In this document: positions 35,976 to 47,499 of the stretch, in pieces
How the letters are laid out: each line of letters begins with the position of its first letter
Position numbering within the stretch: the stretch's first letter is position 1
Origin: Dichetophora obliterata
Lineage: Eukaryota; Arthropoda; Insecta; Diptera; Sciomyzidae
Direction: 5' to 3'
Length of the DNA: 64,000 bases
Assembly: GCA_963920525.1 (NCBI GenBank)
Contig: OY986439.1
Coordinates: forward strand, 3,033,001-3,097,000
The notes under the pieces: model-generated
What the model saw: only the letters and a program-made list of their open reading frames with translations
What the model was told of the DNA's origin: nothing
Databases searched by the model: none
Made by a program: the position numbers and the translations under genes

Positions 35976-36575
35976 TACTGTCAATCGATTAGCATCCGTA
36001 AGAACCGATTACCGTCTTAGAATCGATTACGTCCGATTACCGTCAAGCGATTCTCGTCGTAAGAACGAATTACCATCATAAAAAGTGATTACTGTCAACC
36101 GATTAGCATGGTAACAACCGATTACCGTTGCAAGTGATTACCGTCAAACGAATACCGTCATAAGAACCGATTACCGTTATAAGAAGCGATTACCGTCAAC
36201 CGATTAGCATCGTAGGAACCGACTACCGTCATGAAAAGCGATTACCGTCAACCGATTAGCATCGTAAGAACCGATTACCGTCATAATAAGCAATTACTGG
36301 CGACCGATTAGCATCGTAACTACCGATTACCATTATAAGCGATTACCGTCAACCGATTACAGTTATAATATTTACCGTCAACCGATTACCGTCATAAGAA
36401 CCGATACTCTCATAAAAACCGGCTACCTGTTTACTAACAAACCGATCACCCATCATTAAAACCGATTATCCGTTACTTAGAACCGAACCAGAACCGATTA
36501 CCTGATTACTAAGAACCGATAACCTGTCATATGATCCGATCACCAGTTGTACAGAACCGAATACCCGTTACCTAG
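35976..36575. repeat. Degenerate ~20-bp minisatellite (CCGATTACCGTCATAAGAA), copy 1
   Basis: The motif AACCGATTACCGTCATAAG recurs about thirty times with frequent variants (AGCGATTACC, CCGATTAGCATCG). Spacing varies between about 18 and 24 bp. It is not a CRISPR array: the repeats are degenerate and no unique spacers separate them. Confidence 0.85.
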
Positions 36576-36734
36576 AACAGCTTCTGACAACATACGCTGT
36601 ATTGTAATAAATTTGTAAAGTATCATTAAAACTAGCATAAGGAATTGGAATTGTTCAATAAAGATTGAAAACATAAATTCAAATTGCGTTACGGCTGAGC
36701 TTTGACCTCAGCCTTAGACAAAACGACGTTGTAG

Positions 36735-37556
36735 ATTTTAAATCGAACATGTTGCGACACATCTATAGCGCAGTAGTTTTTGAATTAAATACCCAGTTGG
36801 AATATGAATCCTCCAAGACAAAGTTTTCTAAGCCGTCGCGAAGACCAAGTACGCATACTCAAAGTGAACGCTGACAATCAGCAAGACAAGTTATTATACT
36901 GTTACCAAAAAGCATTGCATGTTTTCTCATAAGAAATTTGTTTTTTAATGCTTAGAGATCAATGTGGACTCGTATGCATATTTTCAACAAGCAGCTCTCA
37001 TCAAGAAATTATTTCTGTAATGCTCAGAGAAAGACTCGTATGCATATTTTCATCACATGTCCTTGTAATTTGGAATAATCGAAACGATTGACAGTCAGTT
37101 CAGATTTAAATTATGAATTCGAAGCACGTGCTTATTTGAAGAAACATGGAATGTATATTAACTAAGGAAATTAATTTAAACTATAATTATAATGGAATAA
37201 AAGGGAAAAAACTCTTTAAAAGATTATACACATTTTGTCGAAGAGCTGCTTGGTAATATTTTTATATAAAAAGACGACGTATCTTTTCTTTCCATTTATT
37301 TTTTAATTTTCCAGTTCCAACTTCTGTCGACAGTTTGACTTATCAAGAGTTTGTAGATGAGCTAAAAAGTCCTTAGAATTGCTATAAATAAGCTGCGTAA
37401 GAAGGATTTTAGAATAAAAAAAGCTGTGTCTGCAGAAAAATAACTAGTTAAATAGTTTTTATTATAATGACAATAACTTCTTTGAAATGAATTTTTGAAT
37501 TATTTTTGTTTTGGCATAATTTTATTTTTTTGGCATTATAATTTTTTTATTTTCAT
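36735..37556. other. Non-coding stretch with a ~75-bp near-duplicate
   Basis: Around 36930-37065 two diverged copies of a ~75-bp unit end in GACTCGTATGCATATTTTCA. The remainder is AT-rich without a gene. Confidence 0.45.
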
Positions 37557-39262
37557 TCAATAACAATGGAGTTATGCTAATACAGCTTTTTCGCACTTTA
37601 TCCGCATTAGATCATCTTAAGAACCAATCCAAATATAATCGAAATAACTCAAAGATATCGATAAGAGTGGTCTAAAACAATCTAACGTTGGGCTCAGGGA
37701 CAACACAAGACATAACAGTTGTTAACAAAGGTACTCATGCGATTTAAAGGAGCAGTAGCCATATAATTTGTTCTACTAAAAGATAGTAAATTAAATTGTT
37801 GTCGTTTCTACTGCTTTTGCGGTTAACGTTCAAATTTATAAGAGTAAAGAGTTCTGGAGAATCGACCACACAAGTTATGAGTTCGTGAAAATAGACGATA
37901 TCAGCAGATTTCCTTCGCTCATTTAAAGACAGCATTTTTAATAGTTTTAAACAATCCTCATAAGAAGGAAGGTTTAAAGTGTCAGTTCCACTTAAGCCTC
38001 TTAGAGCAAACCGAACAAAACCTTTTTGGATTCTTTCTATACTTTCAACATGTACATTGTAACTTGGGCACTAAACTTGACTTGCATACTTTAAGTGAGG
38101 TTGCACAATTTTATAATACAGCGTTGTAGTTGTCATCATACTATTAAATTCGTTAGTCCAGCGTTTCAAAAACCCGAGCATAGGAGATGCTTTTTTACAA
38201 ATATAATCAATACAAACGTTAAACGATAGCTTAGAATCCATGCACCTATCAAAATCCTTGACAGTATCTACACGGCTTAAAGCAGTTGCTTTAATCTTAT
38301 AATCAAAAATGATATTATTCCTTTTTCACGAAAAGTCATAGTTTGGCATTTTTCTGGGCTTAGAAACATATTACTTTTAGAGCAAAAAATTTCAAAGGAT
38401 TTCAAATCACACTAGAGTAGATCTGGGGCCGAATTACAGCATCCGTGATCGAGCAAAATTAGGAAGGGCACGACGAGACAAGTGCCTATCAATCTTGTAC
38501 AATTTTGCTCGATCACGGATGCTGTAATTCGGCCCCTGAATTGGCTTAAGCATCTATTGGTCTGTATATTTTCATATCATCTGCATAGATTAGCAGCTGA
38601 GAGTGTTCAATGATGTGGGTTACATATTTAATGACTAAAACAAACAGAAGTGGGCCAAGGTGGCTGGCTGCCTTGAGGAACACCTGATTCAGCAACAAAT
38701 TCAGCAGACAATACACCTCGAAATCATATTTGATAAGACCGCTCTGTCAGATACGATTGAATCTAGCTTACAAAAAATTGTGGAAAACCCATTGACTTTA
38801 GATTAAATAGAATTAGGTCGTCTGGTAGTTTATCAAATGCATTACTAAAATCAGTGTAAATATAGTCGACCTGGTTAACCGAATAAACTGAATTTAATCA
38901 AAACGTCGAAGATCGAGGAAAGTAGACACAGTGTATCTGCCAGTAACAAATTCATGCTGACGAGTTGTTATGACCTTCCCACAATTAATTTTACCACGAT
39001 CATACACGAGCCTCTCAAAAAGTTTTGGAATCGACGAGAGTTTAGCGAAAGGCCAGCCGACAGTTGTTTATATCGTTCTTACAACCTTTTTTATAAATAG
39101 GACCTATGAAAGATTTTTTACAAAAATGTGGAAAATTACATAGCATTATTGATTTATTGAATAACATGGACAGTGGCTGGCTTAAAATGGAACCGCATCG
39201 TGTTAACACTGCGGCAGGAATTCCGTCAGGTCCAGCATTAAAATTATCATCGGTCGATATAA
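37557..39262 (-). pseudogene. Decayed second copy of LINE B (3' half)
   Basis: This is collinear on the minus strand with 15437-17450 of LINE B: 3' UTR, then C-terminal coding, then RT blocks. A short surviving frame (37744-37935) still reads SLNERRKSADIVYFHELIT. Frameshifts, stops and small indels break the rest; for example the RT region near 38640-38680 gained a short GGCT duplication. The UTR lacks the 323-bp element found in the 15-kb copy. Similarity ends abruptly near 39262, which is the 5'-truncation or breakpoint. A 112-bp palindromic element interrupts it at 38425. The open frame at 39106-39345 is antisense to this relic and not a gene. Confidence 0.85.
38425..38536. mobile_element. 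112-bp element with perfect 36-bp inverted repeats
   Basis: Positions 38425-38460 (starting GGGGCCGAATTACAGCATCC) and 38501-38536 are exact reverse complements over 36 bp around a 40-bp loop. Comparison with the intact LINE B sequence near 16750 (GATCTGAATTG) shows clean insertion after GATCT, with at most one extra T. It is a discrete inserted unit, not part of the LINE. No known family comes to mind, and the near absence of a target duplication is unusual for a DNA transposon. Confidence 0.85.
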
Positions 39263-40310
39263 AACATAAATTACAAAAAATAAAAAATATACCTCCTGTT
39301 TATTTTTATATGTATGGCTTTGAACCTCTCTCTTTCGTATGCTGAATGTAAAAATGTTAATATCTAGCACTGAGAGCGCATGGTTTTGTTTATATCTGGG
39401 AAGCTAGTTCCAATTTATGGTTTAGTACTTAGCGGATTCACAAAAGTACTAAAAATACTGAACTATAATGTAAAAAAAATTACTATTTAAATATATTTTA
39501 TTAGTTAAACATAAAAAAAAATAAAACAAACATAACAAAGTTGCTAGTTTCTCAATTAAAAAAAATAACTTATGAAATATGCATAAATTAAATAAAAATT
39601 ATTATATAACTTTTTAAGCCATCGCTCTGGATAAAATTCCGAGCCATTTGCCGTAATAAGAAGTACAAAAAAACGTGGTAAAAAGACATGCATGCGAGCA
39701 TTTTCTACTTGCATCTTTAAATTTACATTATTTACTATCTTTAATACGAATGAAAGAAACGTAGAAAGCATTTCATAATCAGGGTTCACTAATCCCTCAG
39801 CCAAAAATTCTATTCTCTTAGTTTTCTTTCCTACTTCTCACCTTCGATATGTATTATCTTAACCCAATAAGAACGATGATGCCATATCGCATCACTAAGT
39901 CGGATGTCGCAAAACTAATTGTATTACATAAAAATGAGTCAAAATCAAAATTAGGTAAAAACGAGCACATGGGTGAAAAAATTGTCCCGTCTTTACGCTA
40001 AGGAGATTGATAAAAAAACGTCCTTGGTGAAGCCGCGAACAACAGTGGCCTGCTAGTAATATAATAAAAGGTAAACTTATAACTTCTTTATACATAAAAA
40101 TATTTGCGTTTTAAGAAATGAAATTATTAATATGTCTATTTACGGCATTGAATTCAACAAACTAATAAGTACGTTTTTTTTGCCCCAAATAATATTTTTC
40201 ATGGTTGAAAAAGTTAAATTCGCTGAAATGCTTGTGTAATAAAAGGGTCCAATAACTACTTATGTGAAAAATCTTTTATATCGGGAGCGAGCTGGAGTCA
40301 AAAACTGGCA
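39263..40310. other. Non-coding stretch
   Basis: AT-rich, with no recognisable gene or bounded repeat. The frames at 39556-39804 and 39895-40095 (minus) show no domain. Confidence 0.45.
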
Positions 40311-40320
40311 TGGCTCAAAC

Positions 40321-41275
40321 AAGGTTGCCAGTAATGTGGGAAAAATCCCATTCGTGGTAATTTTTAATAGGTCTTGGGAATTTTTTTTGGGAATCCAGCG
40401 TGGTATTTTTTAACTGGCGTGGGAATTCAGAGTGGTGTTATTTAATTGCATGGGAATTCGGGAATTTTTTTCTTAAAAACTTTTTATACTTTTATTAAGC
40501 AAAAACTTGATAATGATATTCAATTAATATATACAGAAGCATACAGCTATAAGCTTACGTTGTACATATCCTCGAACTAACCCTTTAAAACGATTAAATT
40601 GCATATTTGTTATAAGAACAAGTTGCCATCACAAAATTGCATGAAAACAAAGTAGACATTTTTTGACATATGGCAATACTATTCTGAATTTTTTATTTCT
40701 TTACAAGCGAAAAGCATACAAAAAATTTTTTTAAATTGCCAAAAATAAGTGAATAATATATTTAAAACCTAAATTGCTTATCGAATCCATTGGTTTTCAA
40801 TTTTCCTTTAAAATAAAAATGTAATAACAGTTGCCATTACATGCATAATACGCTCTGCTTACACAGCATTGTTGTAAGCTGCGTATGTAAAATCCCTTAA
40901 ATTTCTGTTGTTGCAACACACAGTTAAAAATTTGCTCTTATTCTATTCACATCACAAATATTGCTTTGTGCAATTTCTAATTTTTTTTTTAATTTTTTAT
41001 TTATATCGGATTTATTGAGGCATTTCTTAATGCGTATTGTATTTTTGTGGGATTTTTTAATGCATATGGGATTTTTGGTGGTATTTTAAAAAGGAGTGAT
41101 AATTTCGTGGTAATTTTTAATGATTGTGGTATTTTTTTGGTATTTTTTATTTGCGGTGGGAGTTTTTTTGTCTACCTTTACCATGGAAATTTTGGTGGTA
41201 TTTAATTTATGTTACTGTGTGAAAAAGGTAATTTTCGTGGGAATTGTACCGAATTTTGACTGGCAACCTCACCAC
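40321..41275. mobile_element. Non-autonomous DNA element flanked by a 10-bp direct repeat
   Basis: TGGCTCAAAC occurs exactly at 40311-40320 and 41276-41285. Just inside, AAGGTTGCCAGT on the left pairs with ACTGGCAACCT on the right, with about seven extra bases at the right terminus. Subterminal regions on both sides are filled with GTGGGAATTTTT and GTGGTATTTTT variants, typical of short-motif transposase-binding arrays. No coding frame. The long direct repeat and the terminus suggest hAT (8-bp duplication plus chance identity), but this is inference. Confidence 0.65.
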
Positions 41276-41285
41276 TGGCTCAAAC

Positions 41286-44269
41286 TAATTTTAAACAAAT
41301 TCTTAATCCAAACTTTGAATAAAAGGAATTGTTAATTAAAACGTACTATTTTTTAATTCCTACTTTAGTTTAATTTATTTTAATCTAAAAAAGTTCAAGT
41401 TTTGGACTAAAAAATTACATAAATGTTTTAAATGAAGAAATTGTTAAAAAAGGTTTTTAAAAAATTAAAGTTTTTTCTAAATGATCTTGTTATTTATTAT
41501 GTAGATTTTATATGATTTAAATACAAATTTAGTTAAAATCATACTTGATTTTAAATACAAATTCTAGTTGTTTGATAGTTAAAAATCGTTTATTGAGCTT
41601 TAGGTCAAGGTTAGAACAATTAATTGTTCTAACGAATCTTTCCAAAGAAACAACAAAGTATGATTTAAACTATCAAACATTTAGGATTTGTGTATTTTAT
41701 AAAAAAATCTAAATTTAAAAAAAAATTGTTTATGTTTTTTTTTTAAAAGCACTTGCTTGTGTCAAACAATTTTAAAAACAAATTATTAAATTAAGTCTGA
41801 TGTCGTAACAGCAAAAATTGCCGCATACGAAAAAATGCTACACATGTATGTATCCCTTCCAAACACAAACCACTATGCTGCGCGAAGTAGCGAAGACAAT
41901 ATTCCTTCTTTCTTTTTATGCTGCCAAAATACATGACAAGCTGTCCGCGAGGTTTTGTCGCAAGACACCAAAGACTTTGCAGCTTTTCATGATAGCTTAG
42001 TTGGTAAATTCTCGCGAAGGAAGTGACACCAGGCAAGTACTGAAGAAAACATAAGCCGCTGCAGTTAAAAATTTAAAACATGTTTCTACAAATCGTTAGA
42101 GCTTTCAAAGATGAAACATGCTCTCAATGGAACAGAAAATATATTTTAATAGCCAAATTAGCAGGGAATAATCACACGTTGAATTCATCTTAAAGCTCAG
42201 CTGAATTAGCTTTTAAGCAAAGCGAGATAGAAAGAAAAGGAATAGTGGCTATAAATGACCTTTGTGTAAGAGTTATCGATCTATGTAATATGCATTTTTA
42301 TTGGTTGACTTACAGAAATATAATCCTATGCATATAAATATACACTCTCTTGGTTAAGGTTCGACAACAATCAACTGTCTGGCAGCTAATGCCACTACTA
42401 TGCAATTTACAAACCAACTTCCGCTTCCGTCTAACGTTTGGCAACACTTTTGCAAGCATGTGTAGCTGGAATTCTGTAACTGTCCATTGCAGTAAAATCA
42501 GTGGCGGCTTAGCTTAAATTAGCTGAAATTGCTAATTAATTTTGTGGCTTTCCTGCTGGCATCCTGCTCGTAGTCAAACAATGCAGTAGCAGCATGTTTT
42601 TTTTTCTATCGCTAGTTGTGGCAAATGTATAGATAGACGAAAATGACTTTGGGTTTAAAACCACTTTACTGTCTAAAAACCACTATAATTGAAACTAGAT
42701 ATTGTCGAAAATTTAATTTCCACGAATTCCATGTTCAATGTTGTTATTCTAGTAGACGATGTTAAATTTAAGTAACTTTTAGCGTTATGCTGCAATTTGC
42801 CAAAGAATACCAGGAATCGTTAATAAAAATACCGGAATACAATAAAATATATTTCAGAAATAAATTACATACTTAAAATTAAAAGCTAACATAATATATG
42901 TGTCAACATTACAAGGTACGCAATGTCAAAATGCCATTAGTTTTAAGAATAAGCATTAAAAACTTACGGCATTGAATAAACTTTTTACTGGGCTTTATTG
43001 TGGGAAGGTCTTGTTTATTGGGTTCTCTCGAAATATTGCAACGTTCTTAGAGATGCTCCTGAACACAAGCAGAATTGTACAGCTGATCCTTGGAATATAT
43101 TTTTATATGCCCCCAAAGCAGGTTGTTGTTTTTTTTTATTGTCCTTCGTTTTACTGTCCATTGCCTTGTCTTATAATTTCTCAATATGGCCAACACTGCG
43201 TATCTGTCGTCGTATTTTTTTATTATTTCTTTTATTTCCATCCCGTAATTTTAATGCGAAACAGACAAAAGTGAACGTAGAAACTTAATGGTAGAGACAA
43301 ATTTTTACCTGTTGGCCATAAAATAAATACTACTAGATTGTCTCCCAAAAGCTCGTAAAAATAATAAACATAAAAAAAAACAAAGAAAAACACTAATAAT
43401 AAAAGAAAAAAAAAAAGAAAAAGAAAGAAAACCTCACACTCATGTAGAAGAAAAGCATGAATATTACTTTGTGAAAATAACATTCAAAATTGAGTTTTAA
43501 TATTAAAAATAAGCAAAATAAAAAAACAACAGGAACATACCCAGAATAAAAAGAATGGGGGGGGGGGGGGAAAGTTTGAGCAAGTTTCTTTGTTTGCAGA
43601 TATAATGAAAATAAATAAAATGTAAACATTGAGTAAAAATTGTGCGGCCTAAGGGACGTTTTTGTTTAAATTTTAAAACGAAAATTAGTTGTAAGGATAA
43701 CAGCTAGCACGCAAAGAAGGGAAGAAAGACAGAATGAAAGAGCCGTCGCAGAACAAACAAACGATGTTGGAACAAACAACAGCAGGTGGAGGCAGGATGA
43801 GCTGGCCATCTTAGGTAGAGGGTGAGAGAGAGTCATGGAGGATGGAAAAGTTTTTTAATTTGGTACTTAAGAATATGTTCGACTGTAAAGTAAACCTTGC
43901 AGTTGGGCAGATTGTGTATGTGTGTGAGCGAGTGTGTGGTTTGCAGCAAAAGCAGCAGGAAGGATCGAAAGTTTGACCTTCAAACAACAGAAGAACGATA
44001 GCCAAGAAACAATATGAGTAACAAGAGTTACGAAAGCAACATCAGGTGCCGCCCGAGACGTAGTTGCCAATAAATAAACGAACGACCTTAACCACATATC
44101 AGCAATATTTGTGTTGGTTGACCAGTGCAGCCATATGTTTTTTGAAGAACATGTTATTTTCTGTAGAAACCTGTTTGGCGAAAAAACTATTTAAAGTATT
44201 TACATTTAATCAGTAATATAACAAAAAACAAAAAAAGATCCCATCTTGTAAGGCATATTTTTTTGAAAC
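41286..44269. other. Non-coding stretch with a palindrome and a poly-G run
   Basis: No gene supported. It contains a 24-bp perfect palindrome at 41610-41633 inside a wider imperfect inverted repeat (about 41550-41690), and a run of 14 G at 43557-43570. Purine-rich A/G tracts lie near 43370-43430. Overlapping frames on both strands at 42972-43629 are composition artefacts. Confidence 0.5.
41610..41633. repeat. 24-bp perfect palindrome
   Basis: GTTAGAACAATT is followed directly by its reverse complement. Farther out, TTTGATAGTT (about 41571) pairs with AACTATCAAA (about 41669), so the palindrome may be the centre of a ~150-bp miniature element. Confidence 0.75.
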
Positions 44270-44610
44270 TAGTATCGCCTGTGGTCGAAATTCGACCAAC
44301 TTTCTAAGAATATGTGTTTTACTAAGAAAATCTTAAGTTTCTAGATAAAGCAACAGTTTTAGAGACATCGTCATAACTTTTATATCAAAATTTTTCAGAA
44401 TTTACTATTTGTAAAATACAAAATGTATTAGAAAAAAATGCTTATTGTAGGGTATCCGTAAGAGATGCGAAAAATGTTTTTCCTACATTGTATTAATATC
44501 TAAAATTTCCACCTACGCCATGTTCTTCCATTTCTTATAGTTTAGGTTTTACTTCAGAAATATTATTTCAATGCTCATATTTTAGGTCAAAGGTCACAGA
44601 ACTATTCGGT
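44270..44610. repeat. Dispersed repeat, left copy
   Basis: This resembles 46575-46820. Shared words include TGCTTATTGTAGGGTATCCG followed by TAAGAGATG, and a downstream TTCTTCCAT-TACAGTTTAG pattern. The copies are diverged and direct. Their relation to the foldback element lying between them is unclear. Confidence 0.6.
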
Positions 44611-45051
44611 GAACTTCTTCTTCCTACTCTAATATATTTAAAAAAATAATCAAAATCAGTTCAGAATCATGGAAGAACTGTTCCTCCTACGCCTATTTTT
44701 ATATATAACGAAATGGCTTAAAACAGATTTGTGTATATAACTTTGGAGTGGTTTGAAATACTTGAAAGTTTTTTCACGGAAATTACTTTTTAAGCTGTAG
44801 AGCTTTGTAGAAAATATAAAAACAGCATTTTGATAAATTTAATTTTCATCCTAAAAATCATAGGGGGAGTGATTTTCGATGATAGAAACTGTTTTTTGCA
44901 TTATGTGTCAAATTGAAGCAATTTTTGATAAAACAACAAAAACTTTTGGCCTATTTCTTGAGCAAAAACTGAATATTTTAGAGGTATTTTTAAAACCATA
45001 TGAAACATTGAATTGGTGAGATAACGGTAAATCTTTTCTTATTTCTTCAAA

Positions 45052-46212
45052 GGCTGTGTGTTAACCGGAAACTTTTCAGTCAGATGATCAAATTTTGACA
45101 GTTGGTAGAGCAATTTTTGGCATTTGTGAGGTGAATATAAGTGTCAAAATTTGTGCTAGCCCCAGGGGCTATGTCAAATTTTGACAATCGAAAGCGAAGT
45201 TTTGACACACTCAAAAATAAAGAAAAAAAAAACAACACATCAATATCCGCGACGTATTTAATTCGAGTGCTTGTACTTGCAACTCATTTCGCAAACTTGT
45301 AATATTGTAAACTTAAAAAATTACAAATTAATAAAAATAAAAAAGACTAAAGTGCTTGAGTTTGTGTTTGCGTGTGTGTGACCAACGATCTCCCGGTACA
45401 TCAGCAAGTCCAGCAAAGTTAAATTGGCTTTCTTTGCTGGCGAACGTCCTTCAAGTGCCATCACCAGCAGCACAAGCAAGAGTAGTGCAAAATTTCTTGC
45501 TAGCCAACATCATCCAAGTGCCATCACCAGCAGCACAAGCAAATGAAGCGCAAGTTCTCCGCTTTCTATTTATTTAATTCACGCCGGAGTATAATGGCAG
45601 AAATTTACCTCTGCGGTTGAGACATGCTGAAATGGTGCTTCTGAAATATTGGAGAGTTGACCAGTCAATTGAATTGTGCTGCACTTGCTGGTGCTGCTCG
45701 TGGCAACTCTCGGAGAACGTTGGCAAGCAAAAGAATCAGGAAATTTGCGCTCCACTTGCTTGTGCTGCTGGTGATGGCACTTGGAGAATGTTGGCTAGCA
45801 ACAAATTTTGCACTGCACTTGCTGGTGGTGGCACTTGGAGGACGTTCACCAGCAAAGAAAGCCAATTTAACCTTGCTTCACTTGCTGATGCACCAGGAGA
45901 TCGTTGCCTCACACACACAAACTCAAGCATTTTTTAAGTTTTTTAAGTTTACAATATTACAAGTTTACGAAATAAGTAACAAGTACAAGCACTCGAGTTA
46001 AGTATGTCGCAAATTGAATAAAATGCAAATTAAATAAAATATTTGCGCTAAAATACGACCGAAATGTGAAACGTCAAAATTTGTAATTGCCAAAATTTCA
46101 TCGTCCATTTGACACAGCAAAAAAGACAAATTTTTTTCAACACACACAAATTTTATTCAACTTGATATTTTCTATCCTACCACGACTGAAAAGTTTCCTT
46201 TTGACACACAGC
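45052..46212. mobile_element. Foldback element with long mirrored arms
   Basis: GGCTGTGTGTTAACCGGAAA at the left pairs with the reverse complement of the right end, GGCTGTGTGTCAAAAGGAAA, and both continue into CTTTTCAGTC. The flanks read CAAAG|GCTG and CAGC|CAAAG, so a 5-bp duplication CAAAG is possible (alternatively AAA). Several TCAAAATTTGACA-type motifs lie subterminally. The inner arms (about 45345-45560 and 45690-45930) are inverted copies rich in codons for leucine, alanine and proline, each with a tandem ~60-bp sub-repeat. No transposase is recognisable. Confidence 0.7.
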
Positions 46213-46574
46213 CAAAGTCAATTAATTGATCTTTCAGCCAAAGAAAATTTGATAAAAATCGATTGAAAAATGGCCAAGATATTTGATTGCAAAATCAAAA
46301 CTTGAAATTTCAATAGTTTTTTCTCATTCTGAGGCGATGACCCTGCTTCAAAGAAATACGTAGTACTGAGAAAATCTACATTTTTTAAGATATCTCAATA
46401 GTTTTTATGTCATTGTAACGGGAATTTTTTTAACATAGTATCCGAGAAAAATATTACCAAAAAAGTTTTCGTATACCGTTTTATTTCTGAACCAACGACG
46501 TTTCATACAAAAATACGTTGTGCTGAAAACATCTATAGTTTTCGAGCTATCACAATAATTTTCACAATAAATAA

Positions 46575-46820
46575 CGGAAATTTTTCATAACTTGCTATTT
46601 GTAAGAAATTTCTTCATCACAATATATATTTACACTTTTAACATAAAAAATGCTTATTGTAGGGTATCCGTAAGAGATGGCGCAATATGTCGGAAGTATT
46701 TTTTGCACACCTTGTCAATGCTTAAAATTTCCTTACATTTCTTACATTACATTCTTCCATCTGTTACAGTTTAGCTTTTATTTAATAAATGCTCTTTTTA
46801 CGCTAATATTGGAGGTCGAA
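46575..46820. repeat. Dispersed repeat, right copy
   Basis: Direct, diverged partner of 44400-44610; it shares TGCTTATTGTAGGGTATCCG and the following ~150 bp in the same order. Confidence 0.6.
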
Positions 46821-46821
46821 G

Positions 46822-47499
46822 GCCACCAATATAAATTTAATCATACTGTGCAGCCAGATCTTTGATTTGATATCTCATTCACTATTCTATCTCTTCTTAG
46901 CCCTGAGATTCCTAATTAAAAATAATACAAACTTTCAACGTAAATATTTTGGGTCAGAGGTCATAAATTTAAAATCTAAAATGATTCTGCAAAGGTACTG
47001 CTTTCGAATGATATAAGTTTTATTGCTCTTATTCTAAAATTAATATCGAAATAGTGTACGACAACATTTGATGTTTGCCTCTTAATATATAAGACTAACT
47101 AAATATTAAAATGTACAAATGAACATGAAATAATTAATAATAAAAGGTATTCATATATTTTTCAAGGTCAACGTTAAATTTTGTATATAAAAAGTGTTTT
47201 TATCTACAACCTTAGATAACTTTTTCATAATTTTTGATTACTCTTCAAATTTTGCACACTTCCATTCCATTCCCTCAAAATATCCTACACACGGGTTAGA
47301 TTTTGGTTTTGATTTGATTTGTTTTTATTCGATTGATTTAAATTAGAAAGTTAAAAGTAGCACCAGCTTCGAATATTACTTATGTACAAATTTTTTAGTA
47401 ACATTCCCGCAATTTGTTTTGTGTGTTTTATTCATAAAACAAATAAGCACTGTTTTAATGGCAAAAACAGAAAAACTGAATACAAACTAAAACCTGTGC
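46822..47499. other. Non-coding stretch with an old dispersed repeat
   Basis: The first ~100 bp resembles 33770-33870. The rest is AT-rich without features. Confidence 0.4.

Larger units (their letters stand above)
34895..36734. repeat. Interspersed repeat R, copy 1 (with CCGATTACCG minisatellite)
   Basis: This block is collinear with 50582-52961. Shared landmarks are TATATAATACAAAAATATTAAT at the left, TTTCAGACAT(G/A)AATAATCTTAAAC, CCTCTGCTTCCTTGTTCGAGCC, a tandem CCGATTACCG tract, and at the right AATAAAGATTGAAAACATAA then CAGCCTTAGACAAAA. Copy 1 has extra internal material at 35136-35665 but lacks the mariner insertion of copy 2. No open frame is conserved. The AATAAA-bearing right end would suit a retroelement LTR or UTR, but the class is unknown. 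Confidence 0.7.

Noticed and set aside
35976..36575. CRISPR-like regular repeats
   Set aside because: Repeats are degenerate and contiguous, lack unique spacers, and the DNA is eukaryotic.
39106..39345. 79-residue plus-strand frame
   Set aside because: Antisense to the decayed LINE B copy, extended into flanking DNA.
43557..43570. Run of 14 G as a G-quadruplex
   Set aside because: A single homopolymer run in AT-rich DNA; length is error-prone and no further G-tracts flank it.
45617..46001. Overlapping 106- and 114-residue frames
   Set aside because: They lie in the right arm of the foldback element, where several frames are open at once; no domain seen.
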